This document shows, in pieces, positions 32,566 through 43,859 of a stretch of DNA of 64,000 nucleotides (position 1 is the first letter of the stretch; the number at the start of each line of letters is the position of its first letter). Made by a program: the position numbers and the translations under genes. The stretch is from Halisarca cf. caerulea (Eukaryota; Porifera; Demospongiae; Chondrillida; Halisarcidae), in NCBI GenBank assembly GCA_963170055.1, contig CAUJGJ010000444.1, forward strand, positions 7,550,618 through 7,614,617. Reading direction: 5' to 3'. The notes below the pieces were generated by a model, which was given only the letters and a program-made list of their open reading frames with translations, did no database searches and was not told the origin of the DNA.

Positions 32566-33893
32566 CTACACAGGGGCATTATAGCGCTTTTTGGAAGTTG
32601 GGGATTACAGGCGACAAAGTTATGGAATTTGTGGAATTTGTCACATTTTACCTATACGTCATTACCAACAGAAGGTAAACGTTGTAATATGTCATCAGTA
32701 GCGGGCGCTTACAGTGGTTTAGCGATAGCAGAATCTTTCGAATCTTATCGACTTTGAAAAGGCAAAAAGCCGTTTTGTGCCTTAATAAGTTTTGTTTAGG
32801 TATTTGTAAAAGCACATCAATGTTTAGTCGCAATGTTAAAGCTACAGTTGTACCGTCAAAAAGGGCCAGGTACTGCCAATATCGGACCTTCCCACCTCGA
32901 ATGATCGTTGCAGAATGCCGAATCAATGTAAGAAAGTGCTGTGGCAGGTAACTGCACTATACTATCCAGGATATCCTAGATCACGAATGAAACACTAGCT
33001 AAAATCAGAAAAATGTTAGCAGGCTCAGTCTACTTTCTGACTTTGTACTAATCGATTGATTTCACACGCAAGCCAGTGCCACTGTCTCTGAGTCTTAGTC
33101 GTCAAGTATGCCACTTTCGCCGCAGATATGACTATCAATGACAAGAATATATGCATAAGAACTCACCAATACTTGTTGGAACCATTTAATGAAAAATAGA
33201 ACTTTCTGCACAACAAATTGCTAACAGATCGATTGTTCACGTAGTCGATAACATTGTAGGGCGCTTATTTCCAATGTACCATACGAATTTAAATGCCCAA
33301 TACTGATGACGCGCACCTTACGTCATCCTAAAATGGCGGATTGGAACCGTCCTGCAAATATATCGTGTTTTGGGGATGTATACCCGGGACGTTTTCTGAA
33401 CAACAAAAGAATCCAACGATTTAAAATCTTTTTGTCTACTTGTTTTCGCTGAGCGGGGATTATATAAGCAGGTTAGCCCAAGATATTACCATTTTAATTG
33501 TCATTTTTAGCCATTTTTACCCGCTAAAAGTACATTTTTCGTTATAACTATTTCAGTTGGAGTTATATGTTCTCCGCTCAGCATCCATATCTTAAATGAA
33601 CTTTACTCTTTCATCTCATGCCAGTTTCATCTCTTTGGGAGACCGTCTACACGTCCCCAAATCGACGTTTAGAGAAAAAGTGTATCTTTTTCAAAATTAT
33701 TTTTATACTTCTGCGTATGACACATGGGCCTGTTTTGTAGTTTATTGTTTTGATAAATAACATTAAAACACTAAACAGTTGTAAAAATCGACGTACATTG
33801 TTGTTTGAGCTGTAAAATTCAATGTATATATTACCATTTCGAGCGGCGGTCATTTTCTTCCCCAGTCGAAAAGCGCTATAATGAGCCTGTGAA

Positions 33894-34047
33894 ATATGGC
33901 AATTGTTTTCAAAATAATCGTCTAGTTACAATAAACAGTATGTTCAATGAATGTTCAGCTGTGCACTTACACTCCATTGCTTTGCAAGTAATTTGAGCGT
34001 GTGGGGCAGCAGTCCTCACGAGTTTTTAACTCGAATTACTTGTTTAC
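33894..34047. repeat. Solo remnant of the 263-bp inverted arm
   Basis: From ATATGGCAATTGTTTTCAAA to AACTCGAATTACTTGTTT this matches the inner 60% of the left arm at 6003-6265 with scattered changes. The outer part and the rest of the element are absent. Confidence 0.8.
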
Positions 34048-34507
34048 CTTTAAATTGTTTTTCTTTGACAATACTGACGAGGATTGGCCGTTCCTGCATG
34101 CATAAGGCTTCAGAAGGCCTTAGTGGCCATGTGACTAAAGTGGCAATGTACAAAATTGGTTGAGAAAGAAGTTCTTCACGAGTTTCTACAAGGCAGATTT
34201 TTTTACCAAAATGTTCAATAGTACGAGGTCAGAGGGGCACCTATTTATCATAAATGGAGGGTTAACAGAAGATCCATACATATGCGCATGTGGAACATGT
34301 CCGTTTGCATTTATATGGCTTCAGTGGTTGCAAATTTATCTTCAACTTTTTGTTTTATTTCTTTCTACAAAAATGAGCTATCGTCTAACAACTGGTATCA
34401 TCATGTAGACAGTTATATTACCTTTCGTTTGATGCCAAACTTAAAAAAACTTTTGTTAGTTCTAACAAAATTATACACATTTTCCCTAAACATATAAAAA
34501 CATGAAA

Positions 34508-34801
34508 AATGGCCGGGAGCCAACACAGTTTCAAAGCTGGGGGCACAAATGTTGGCATGTAGGTTTCTTATCTAAGTATCTAAAACTTCCATGCTGGGGA
34601 TTTTAAGATCTCTAATAGTTTTAGAGGAAATCACTAAAAACCACAATTTCAAAGAATGTCAGCTCACCTTTTCGCCTATAACTTGAGAATCAGGCAATGA
34701 ATCAAAATCCCCCACATGGAAATTGTGTATCATCCTATAATAAAGCCGACAAATGCGGAAAACTATGCCAATGGGCTGTTTGTCGTTGGCTCCCAGCCAT
34801 T
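34508..34801. mobile_element. 294-bp MITE
   Basis: AATGGCCGGGAGCCAAC (34508-34524) is inverted at 34785-34801 with one mismatch. The element is non-coding. Short A-runs flank both sides, so the target duplication is ambiguous. Confidence 0.65.
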
Positions 34802-35469
34802 AAAGTTTAGACTAGCCTAGAAATAGCTGGTAGCCATTTTGTCACATGACTGTTGCATGATATTAGAAGTGACGTCGCCTAAGAGAGTCACTAGTAAAGT
34901 GGAATGGAGGCTCAATTCCTGTATTCTTAGACCAAGTTACTTCATTTTGTACCTTTATTTTGCTGATATGTAATCTTACTTTGCCAAGAAAGACAGAAAA
35001 CTCAATTTTTGGCTTTTGCTGCACTTCTGTATGCAATCTACATTATTAAAGATGAAGGACGATGTTTTTAAAGGAGAGAGCGCCGAAGCTCAGACCTGGT
35101 AAGCCAGCGGTGTTAGCCCAAAATTTTACTGACGTATTCAACCTTCAATTTGAAGGCTTTTGATCACTTAGTTACACATCGCTAGCCCTTACTCTTGCAA
35201 TTGACGGTATCACAGGAAAGGGGCTGGCAAAGCGCAACTAAGATTCATCGTTCACGAAGGTTATTTCACTTGAGCGAGTCAATCTTTGGCAGTTTGAATG
35301 TCATGTAAGGCGGTTTTGAACGGTTTTGAAATTGTGAAGGTATAAATAGCAGAAGCTGAACTTATAAAACTATGCAGTCATAAAGATGTGGCCATACCAA
35401 ATTCTTTAGCGATTCTTCCTTTAGATCCATACTAACCAGAACTCACTTCAACAGCCTTCAGTACCTTAA

Positions 35470-36365
35470 CCCTTTATCGTTCACGACCACTATAGTGGTT
35501 CGTCCTACAGTTGTTCACATTTGCGTATCTTATTTAGATTTTTTTCTAATGGTGCCGTCAGATATACTAAGTCTTCAGTATAAGTTTCATAGCCATAGTC
35601 TCCTTTATAAATCCGTACAAGAGCTGAAAAGAAGACAAGTATGTATTGGTATATGGAATTGTCATTGCAGTTTACAGAGAAACGCAAGTAAACGTAGGAG
35701 CAAAATGGCTACCATTGGTGCAGTGTTTGAGTACAAAACAGAAATTTACGTTTTCATGATTGTAGGCTAGAATAGAGTTTTCTTTCATTAGTTGGATAGC
35801 TAATGATTTCTTCACATTGAGTTTCTGTCAGTACTGAACGATGTAGAAGGAGCTCGTCAGCTAAGCGAACGACTTCACCCCTTTCGGAGGGCTGTCTAAA
35901 GCCGTCTGAAGACCTAATCTAAGCTTTTTGTGGATTGGGATCCTTATTATCATTGAAATCAAGTTCAAGAAACCCAAATCCACACCACACATACGAGAAC
36001 AAAGTTGAAATCAACAGTAACTTGCAACTATTGTGCTACGGTTACTTCATAGGATTAATAAAAAGCTTCGTAGAAGGTTTCTCTAAGAGAAAAAAGTAAG
36101 AGTAACTTCCTATAAGTCCTTTGTTTTTCTATTTCTAGCCAACATCCTGAACTTACAATATTTTATGGTCGGCAAAAGTTCTCAATGAATTCATCATAAT
36201 CGGAAGTCCTTTGTGCATTAAAACTTCCAATGCAGGTCATGAGGCGACTCCTCCTTTCAAATGAAGGATATTTTAACGTCTTGTAGTCCTCATACTTGCC
36301 AGAAAGAATATATTCAAGACCAAATACCTCCAAAGCCACTATAGTGGCTCGTGAACAATAACGGG
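35470..36365. mobile_element. 0.9-kb TIR element with CCACTATAGTGG palindromes
   Basis: The left end TTAA/CCCTTTATCGTTCACGACCAC continues into TATAGTGG. The right end is its inverse: CCACTATAGTGGCTCGTGAAC, AATAACGGG. The arms are about 30 bp and end inward at a perfect palindrome. A TTAA is present only on the left (35466-35469); the right flank is TATG. I read it as a non-autonomous piggyBac-like element. The plus frame 35495-35770 inside shows no domain. Confidence 0.6.
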
Positions 36366-37328
36366 TATGTGAAAAAATTTAACACAAACGAAAAAGGGTT
36401 AACAACTTCAAGTTTCAGCATGGTTCCAGATTGCTCCACTGCCAACATCGTTGATCCAACCACATGTCAATCCTTTGACAAAATCACATTCCAATCCTTT
36501 GCTGTTCCTACTTAACAACAAAAACTACAGTGAAATCTAAAGAATTTCATTCCACTTCGCATTCAACTCGCTATTTGTTACTATTTTTAGCTACAATATG
36601 CTTGTGCTGTGTACTTGGCTTGTCGATTCACAGTTTACTTACTTAGCTGATTGATTCTTGTGATCTTTGAGTAAACACCTAGGTCTCATACATGTTACTA
36701 ACCCTGTGAGTTTGGTTAGTAAGTTATTTGCTAACCATGCCGGTCTCTTTGATGTATGACATCATCATGTGATAAGTAGTCACTTATGGTTAATGAATTT
36801 AAGAGCATGCCAAAGGCAGAGCAACTTTTTGATAGGCAGCATGTGGCAATATGACAGTTACCACATGACTGCTTTTTTAATTTCTGCTCAATGATTGCAG
36901 TCATTTTTTAACCTTTTAACGTCTGCGTTTTTTGTCATTGTTAGACCCTTACCGCCCATAAGCCACTATAGTGGCGCAGAGGTTTAGGTAGTGCTTTTTC
37001 GTTGATTTGGACACTTTTTGTAGGGGAAATACAGTCAATTGAGGCAAATTGAAGTAACAGTAATATTATTGTGTCACAGAGATGTCTAGTGTATGCCAAT
37101 ACATGCCTATAGTATGTATAATTATATAGAAAATTTAACAATATAAACAGTGAAACTTGCTTTGTACATACCTCAAACTATAGGGGGCATATTACCAAGG
37201 GTACTACTATCCAGGAGTATGTACTAAAGCAGGTTCTTACTATACAAGTTCTACTTTATTACACTTTTGGGTAAACACCTGGTGCGGCAATGTAAGTTAT
37301 GTACGAATATGCATATACATATACATAC

Positions 37329-38465
37329 CTGAGAGCTCTTCCTGTTCCATGCTTCCCTATAGCTTCTCACAGAGTTGATGCTTAGTAGAAGCAAAACACC
37401 AATATACCGTAGTATTTCATCTTTGTCAAGGGGGGATCGTTTGAACTGTTGGTACATTGTTTTATTCCTCTCTTTCTTTGACTCTGCATAGCTAGTAGTT
37501 GCAGAAACAAACTGTTCGAGCATGTCATCATTGATATATAGGCAAAAGAAGTCTAGCTCCGTTGGTTTGTGGTCATTAGAAAATGGTAAATGGGGTCCAG
37601 GCTCACGTAATGGAGAAAAGGTATTCCAATCTGAGAAATCTTCATCTCTGTTACTAATCTCTACAGCATTCGGTGGTAAAAGGTCTCTAAAATTTGATGA
37701 ATGTTGAGACCTGCGTCCATGTCCACACCCTCTAGTTCCTCTTCTAGTCGGAGCCACTGGAAGAATCTCATCACCTGTATCATCGTCAGAACTTGAATCA
37801 CTGGAAAGTGGTTCAGAATTGTGAACTCGGTCTCGTCCAAAACGGCTGTTTGAAATTTGCCTCAGACTCCTTCCCCGCCCTCTACCGCGATATTGACCTC
37901 TTGTTGGCATAACTTCAGATGAAGCCTCGGAATTCTCACTACAGTGGCTAGGTGATTCAGATGGTGATGCCTCCCCTGACTGGTCAGACGTATTTGATGA
38001 TGGAAAAGGATTCACACTGTTATTTACAAATGAATCTTCTGTTGCCCTTACTTCGAATTCTTTTGCATCATGATCAGAAAATTCTGAAGTGCTAGTAGTG
38101 TTAGCAATAGCTTGGGGTACAGCTTTCGCTAGCTTCATATTCCTCACTGGATGCCCTATTTCGCACACTTGTTCCTCCGCATTGATGTCTGTTTCCTCTG
38201 CTTCTTTGTCTGCCTCCTCATTATCATGGTCTTCAGTGTCTTCGGCTGTGACACTGTCTTCGTCCATGCTGTCATTTTCGCCATCGTCTTCTGACAAGCA
38301 ATTCAAACGCACAGCCAGTACATCGTCATCTGAATCGGCTCAAGTAACTCCCACATACTCAAAGAATGCATCTTCCGAACAATTCTCTTCTTCGCTCGAT
38401 ATTCCATCTTTATCAAAGAAGGATAGAACGTCAACTGTAGTAAATCGTTTTCTACGATCGGCCAT
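37329..38465 (-). pseudogene. piggyBac transposase (large element), exon 1
   Basis: The exon starts at ATG 38465 (MADRRKRFTTVDVLSFFDKD). It has a long acidic Ser/Glu/Asp-rich region, an Arg-Gly tract (GRGRGRSLR), and the start of the DDE_Tnp_1_7 domain (TELDFFCLYINDDMLEQFV, DEILRYIGVLLLLSI). It ends AWNRKSSQ at a GTATGT donor. One in-frame TGA lies at about 38340. The exon is 379 codons and joins exon 2 (31240-32565) in phase 0. The N-terminal acidic part is presumed to be disordered. Confidence 0.75.
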
Positions 38466-38723
38466 TTTATTTCGCAAGTCCGAAAATTTCCGGAGTTATG
38501 TGGACGAAACCTTGCGGAAACAGCCGTAATCAATAGGCTTTATTCATCAGGGCTGAGCCCGTGAAAATATTGCCTAACAACAGGGTTTTACCACTTCGAC
38601 AGAATCTACAGATACAGGGCTATCGTTCAATACCAAGATGGACGCATTGCGCTCAGCCATTCAAGCCCAAAAAATTCGGATATTTCCAGCCAAATTTGGT
38701 ACATAGGAGGGTAGGAGGGTTAA

Positions 38724-39944
38724 TAAGCCCATCCTGTAAATCAGGTGCCACTTGTGAGAATTGGAATTCATATTCCTTCATCTTCTTTTGCAGTTAGATG
38801 GTAAAATTTTCTATCTTTTGCCATGCACCCCTTACCAAAATCAATCAGGTAAGGAGCCAAAACTTTCAATGTTACCCCAATACACTGTTATTTAGTTTAA
38901 TATCATTGTGAAGGATAGCTTTCCGATGGATGTGTACAATAGAGAGGTTTAGCATAACATTGGAATGCTACGTAGTAAGCTGATAGGTACGTTCGAAATT
39001 TAGTACGTTTTTCATTTTAGCAACGTTGAATACTTTATACATAACGTTATAGCGACATAGAACGATGCCGAAGATCTTTTTGCGAGTTTTTGGCGATTCT
39101 GAGGGAGATTTGAGCCATGAAGGCGTTCTTTTACTATAAGAAACGGAATGCCATGCTGAAGAGCAGCACTTAGAGGAGTAATGGAGGGAGCGTCAACACG
39201 AGCCTTATAACGTAGAGCAACAACATACTAAGACACCTTGATACGTCGAAACTGGTACTAAGAACGTTCTAATTTTCTGTGTGAAACGTAGTAAGTTTAT
39301 TACGTAACGTTTTACGTAGTGCTAAACCTCTCTAATGGCTGAGCCTGTTTGATACAGAATCGTGAGCCATCAAATCACTCCCCAGCCCAGTGTATCCAGC
39401 ACTGTTTTCAGATTGAATGATTTGCAATCCAACAGGTGTAGAGACATTACTATAGCTCTTTTCTCGATGCAGACACCAAAGCAATGGGGAATATACCTGT
39501 TGTAAGAAGTCTAGCTTCTTTTAGCAGTTGGCTTTCACTTGTTGATTTCTCGTCCAATTCTTTCAGGCACATGTTATAAATCCCATGATACTTTCCAATT
39601 GAGCAATTTCCAAAGCTTCCTTGCCCAAAACATGTACAGTTCCGGTTGCTAGGATGTTGTCTGATGGTATTTGGAGAATGTTAATGTGTGGAGTAGTTGT
39701 GTGTGGTTTAGATTGCACTTTTTTTGTTTCTGCTCTTCTCTTTACTCTTATGTATGGGGTGTCTCATCTTGCTTTCATCTGTGATTTAGTTGATTGCCTG
39801 TGTACAATAGATTTATTCGTTATTATTTTATTGTATATTATTCAAATATCTTATCTCGATGTTTGGATACGCTGGTCTGATCACACCCCTTGACCTATGT
39901 GATGATACCCTGTGGGTATATCACTTCAGTCATGATTTCACTAG
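38724..39944. other. Intergenic with one MITE
   Basis: Apart from the MITE at 38941-39333 I see no repeat or gene. The plus frame 39621-39893 is hydrophobic and AT-rich without a recognisable domain. Confidence 0.45.
38941..39333. mobile_element. 393-bp MITE
   Basis: AGAGAGGTTTAGCA (38941-38954) is exactly inverted at 39320-39333. Internal TACGTAGTAAG/CGTAGTAAG words recur near both ends. It is non-coding. The flanks allow a TA or longer duplication, not resolved by eye. Confidence 0.65.
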
Positions 39945-41119
39945 TCAGTATCGTTTGGTCTTATCTATTGCCCATTTCTGGGTGTGATCATCTGGGCAGG
40001 TAGCTGTGATATGTAGCTGAGTCCCAACAGTATAAGATTTGATAGTATTAGGTAAGCCACACTGTGTACATCTTCTAAACAGAGGCAGGAGGCAAGATTC
40101 AAAGACTGTATACTTTGGGTCGGAATGAGCTGGTGAAGGACTAGAATCAGCCTCATCTATGGAATGGGTTATTTTATAAGACATCTCAAACTCAGACTCT
40201 GAAACCTGGTCATCCATCACATCCCTAGTAATGTACATATTGAAAATGTATGAGCTTTAAATTACAGCACAATCCTCATGATCACAAAGTACTTACTCAA
40301 ACAAATTAATGTCACTGTCACAAGGAGTTGATTGTCCAATTGGACATAACACAAATTCGTCAATGGTGCACTGCACCTCAGCATCGAACTGAGGAATGGT
40401 CTCAGTTTGGCAGTACTTAGAAACACAAACTTTCAAATTAACTGTTGCGCCAAACACAGGGTCTAGATCTGTCTGTACACCTACATTTATAGAAATTTAG
40501 AATGCTTGATTGACAGTTTCATTACCAAGATTGGCCTCAGCTCACCAATGTCATGGGAGGTACTAGACACAGGATCCTGAGCTGAGACATTTATCGACTC
40601 ATGAGTGCATGGTGTACTGTCGTCTGTGTCACCTATTATGTGCATGTGAAAAGTATTGGCACTTCATAAATGGAAAGTAACACATTGAAACTCTCAGAAG
40701 AAACAAATTAATTTTGCATACGTAGTACAAAAATAATGCTTAGCCAGACTACATACGTACTAATTGAATAGAAAGAAGTCGAGTTTACTAGTAGTAAGTG
40801 ACACACTATGTGCTGTGAGGTACTACTTGTTAGCAATAGGTATGTATGCAATAGCATGAATGTTGACTTTTACATGCAGAGGTACAGTAATGACCTTTTG
40901 TTGAGGGTCTTTACAGAGATCAATCACTAATGTCTCGATCACTTGTGTCTCTTGAGGCTTCTTACCATCTGGCTTCTCATCCTCGTTGTCATCAGTTAAA
41001 TCGATCACAATAGGTCGATAAGACGTCAAGTTGTTCCTAGGTGATTCTAGCACGTAAGTCGTCGGTGTGGATGGTTCACTTTCCAGATAGTACTGCCGAG
41101 ATGATTGGCACGATGACAT
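39945..41119 (-). CDS. Four-exon gene fragment, Kolobok-like/P2X7-associated family
   Basis: Minus-strand exons follow with plausible GT-AG joins. Exon 1 is 41119 to about 40823 (MSSCQSSRQYYLESEPSTP, acidic VIDLTDDNED). Exon 2 is about 40634-40545 (DTDDSTPCTHESINVSAQ). Exon 3 is about 40482-40300 (VQTDLDPVFGATVNLKVCV to DSDINLFE, then GTAAGT). Exon 4 is about 40218-39945 (KYTVFESCLLPLFRRCTQCG, GTQLHITATCPDDHTQKW). The last exon resembles the start of a transposase family I remember from fish, cnidarians and sponges, with paired cysteines before a GH.W block. The frame ends shortly after it, so the catalytic region is missing. Exact exon starts are estimates, and the family name is tentative. 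Confidence 0.55.
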
Positions 41120-41433
41120 CTTGACAGTATGTAGCTGTTAGTTGTGAAATGCTGCTTGTTAAGAGTTATGGTTCTTTTTTATAGGCTGAAACTCTGTGGC
41201 CATTAAAACTTGACACAATTAGTGCATGTCTCAGGAGATACTGTCATATGTGTACTGCAAGGTCCTGGGTGGTACATATGTGTTACTATTAGATTACTTG
41301 GGGGAATTTTATCATGATAATTTGAAGTATGGTGCAGGTAACTAAACACCCAACAAAGTGCAGCTGTTCATTTTCATTCCTTTCCTTTGGACTGTTTCTG
41401 TTTTGATAGTTGTAACACGAATGCAGTTATTAA

Positions 41434-41949
41434 CCCTCCTACCCTCACCATACATTGTGAAAATGTGCATATGGGTAAATGTTTTGCAAGTTTTCAAATG
41501 TATTCTGTGTTCAGTATTCACTTATTGTACACCAAAAGAAAGCTAGAAGATTGTAGATTCCAGTGCATTTTTCAAATTTTCAGTAACCATAGCAACAATT
41601 GCACAAGCATCCGGAAAAGAAAAAAATGGTGTCTTTTCGTAGTAATCCAAATTTGTGATTTTTTCCAACGAACCTGTAACATCTACACCCCCAAATTGTA
41701 TATCACTGGAGAGCTATACATCCATAGAAGTCAGATAAGGAAACAGATTTCTGTTCTGATGAAGATGTGAGTTATAGACGCAAATGTAACAATGTATAAA
41801 TACGCGATAATATGCACACCCTAAGTACTGCAAAGTGTCTACTATGACACTTTTACAACTACAATACAAGTACATACAGACAAAGTTAGCAGTAATACAA
41901 CTATACAGACAAAGTTAGCAATAAAACCCCATAGTTATACCTAATTCCT
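41434..41949. repeat. piggyBac left end (copy 4) and 3' flank
   Basis: TTAA (41430-41433) followed by CCCTCCTACCCTCACCATAC nearly equals the end at 30831. It marks the 3' end of the minus-strand transposase at 41950-43859. Plus frames here are shadows. Confidence 0.7.
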
Positions 41950-42449
41950 AACTCTAGAGCACCTCTTCTTCTTGCTTCCCATAGGCCTCCCAACAGCACG
42001 CTTTCTACTGCTAAGCAGAATCACAGATGGTTGTTCAGTTCTTCGTTTCTTGGCAGCAAACCAAGCAGTACGAGGAGCTGAGTAGCTGGAAGTGTGCCAT
42101 GTCTGATGGCAATCCCTCTTTGATGTTTGGCAAAGAGCAGGGCCAAATGGACAGTCTGGGCAGTATCGAGAAGCCAGTTTGTGGCATACTGTACATTTTT
42201 GCGTTTTCCTTTCTCGGGAATGGGTGTTGATCTATGCCGGACAACAGAATCCACTGCAAGTATTTGAGGCCTAACACTGCCACCAAACTATTCGATGATG
42301 GCCATGACAACATCATCTCTGAATTCATTCATTGTGGGTGCCTTTGATCCACTCTCCATGCACATCCACTTATGCAAGACAGCAGCATTAGTGATACAAA
42401 TTACAAGAAGTCCTCCAATACTTCTTTGTCTGTCTGAGAATGCAATGGT
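41950..42449 (-). pseudogene. piggyBac transposase copy 4, C-terminal part
   Basis: Minus frames give CILRQTKKYW (before the gap at 42449), the MCMESGSKAPT and FRDDVVMAI region, then a cysteine-rich tail (KCTVCHKLASRYCPDCPF, KRDCHQTWHTS) and a basic end at about 41950. The gene is cut at 42449 by the 872-bp MITE; its central part continues at 43322. A premature stop follows FRDDVVMAIIE. Confidence 0.8.
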
Positions 42450-43321
42450 TAGTCTCGTGTAACACAGACCCGCTTCTCGCCTCCATTTTTTATTATGACA
42501 TCATTTGGTCGGCGAGAAGGGGTCTGGTGAACAGCCTATACCCGACTTGTTCTGGCCACCGAAAATCGGTGGCTAATTATATATGCCGTTGTCATGGTAA
42601 TAATGATATTCATAAACTGAACGCTTTGCTAACGCAAAAGGCGCCGTTCGCACCATCTTGCCGCCAGCCGCTCGCCGCTATACCAGAATTCACGAGTACG
42701 AAAATTGGTGAGGTGTGGATCCAGGTTAGAGAAGCTCATACAACAGATCTTTGTCACAGGCGATATAAATCGCTTTTTTTTCAGGAGGTTTCTGACCGTA
42801 GTGCCTTGATCTGCTACAAATGTCGTGATCAGTGACTTTTAAACCCTAGATAAGGTCGAATCGGAACCTAAAGCTCTTCGAATGAGGTTAACAATGTTTG
42901 TACGCAACCTTAGCGTGGTGTCATCAGCAACTAGACAGACTCTGCTGTCGTCAGAAAATGAACTGTCTAGAAGGAGACAGCCTGATCATCCCACTAATTC
43001 CGAAGATGGTTGCACTCCCGAATGAATGTGTCCGGATGGTAGCTCCACATTTAGGCAGCATCTAAGAAGAGTCAGTTATGGCATTGAAGTTTCTTCTAAA
43101 CCTTCCTCCGAATGTAACGTTTCACTAAAGCCATTCGCCCTGCCTCTTTTGACGATCAAGCGAAGACGTGTCATCGCGTTTCTATGCAATACGCATAAGT
43201 GGAAGTTACCGCCCCCCAGAACAAGTCGGGTATAGGCTGTTCACCAGACCCCTTCTCGCCGACCAAATGACGTCATAATAAAAAATGGAGGCGAGAAGCG
43301 GGTCTGCGTTACACGAGACTA
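42450..43321. mobile_element. 872-bp MITE related to the RecQ/DUF6589 element
   Basis: Inverted repeats of 107-108 bp (42450-42557 and 43214-43321) differ at about two positions and begin TAGTCTCGTG. The flanks TGCAATGGT (42441-42449) and TGCCGTGGT (43322-43330) look like a 9-bp target duplication with two changes. It interrupts piggyBac copy 4 at the codons after the SYH motif. The terminal TAGTCTCG and inner AAGGGGTCTGGTG words match the 14486-16942 element (TAGTCTCG, AAAGGGTCTGGTG). The plus frame 42440-42835 inside is open for 131 codons without a recognised domain. Confidence 0.8.
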
Positions 43322-43859
43322 TGCCGTGGTAGCTTATGAGTTGATCTGATTTGTCAACCCCTCCCATAAATAGATTGTAATGCTTGATGGCAGATGGGAG
43401 GGGGACATCAACAACCTCATGGACACCTTGGGAGTTTTTCCCTGATCTTTGTACGGTACCATCTTGATGGCCTGGGTACTCATTGCTCATCACACAAACA
43501 CAATTATTATCTCTCCAACAAACATAAACGTCATCCTGATTGCGTATGTAGAAACCAGTACCTCTGGGGACATCAAAATGGCTCAACGCATCTTTCAAAT
43601 CCTGCACACTTCTTGGAATTCCTCGACGGTTTGTGCATAATGTCCCAGTTGTAGTGATATGGTTTCTCTTCAGAGCATGCAAAAGGGTGGGAGATGTATA
43701 CAATTTATCGAAGAATACGAATAACCTTGATCATGGTAAGGAAGCAGCAATTCAGTGACTACATCGTAAGCCAAACCATTTTCTGAAACTGTTCCACCTT
43801 GGCGTCCGCAGTACAGGTTGAAATCACTGGTAAATCCTGTGGGATCAGCCAAAACCCAA
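43322..43859 (-). pseudogene. piggyBac transposase copy 4, central part
   Basis: The minus strand reads WVLADPTGFTSDFNLYCG (first Asp), then after a frameshift near 43715 FFDKLYTSPTLLHALK (second Asp), VPRGTGFYIRNQDDVYV and MGGVDKSDQLISYH (last Asp pair). It is truncated at 43859, inside the codons before the first catalytic residue, so the N-terminal half is lost. Confidence 0.8.

Larger units (their letters stand above)
32566..37328 (-). other. 4.8-kb intron of the large piggyBac gene
   Basis: The donor CAG/GTATGT (37328) and acceptor TGTAG (32566) are consistent, with phase 0 on both sides. The intron holds a 263-bp-arm remnant (33894-34047), a 294-bp MITE (34508-34801), a 0.9-kb TIR element (35470-36365) and further TTAA-type end motifs (34251-34256, 36395-36400, 36930-36976). 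32573-32664 resembles 11612-11700. No gene is recognised in it. Confidence 0.65.
30831..38719 (-). mobile_element. Large piggyBac element, TTAA target duplication
   Basis: The left end TTAA/CCCTCCTACCCTCC (30827-30844) and right end GGAGGGTAGGAGGG/TTAA (38706-38723) are perfect 14-bp inverted repeats with TTAA duplications. The span of 7.9 kb is large because the transposase gene has a 4.8-kb intron that has collected smaller elements. Both exons show the same orientation and join in phase, supporting one element. The left end matches the one at 41434 closely, so at least two members of this subfamily are present. Confidence 0.75.
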
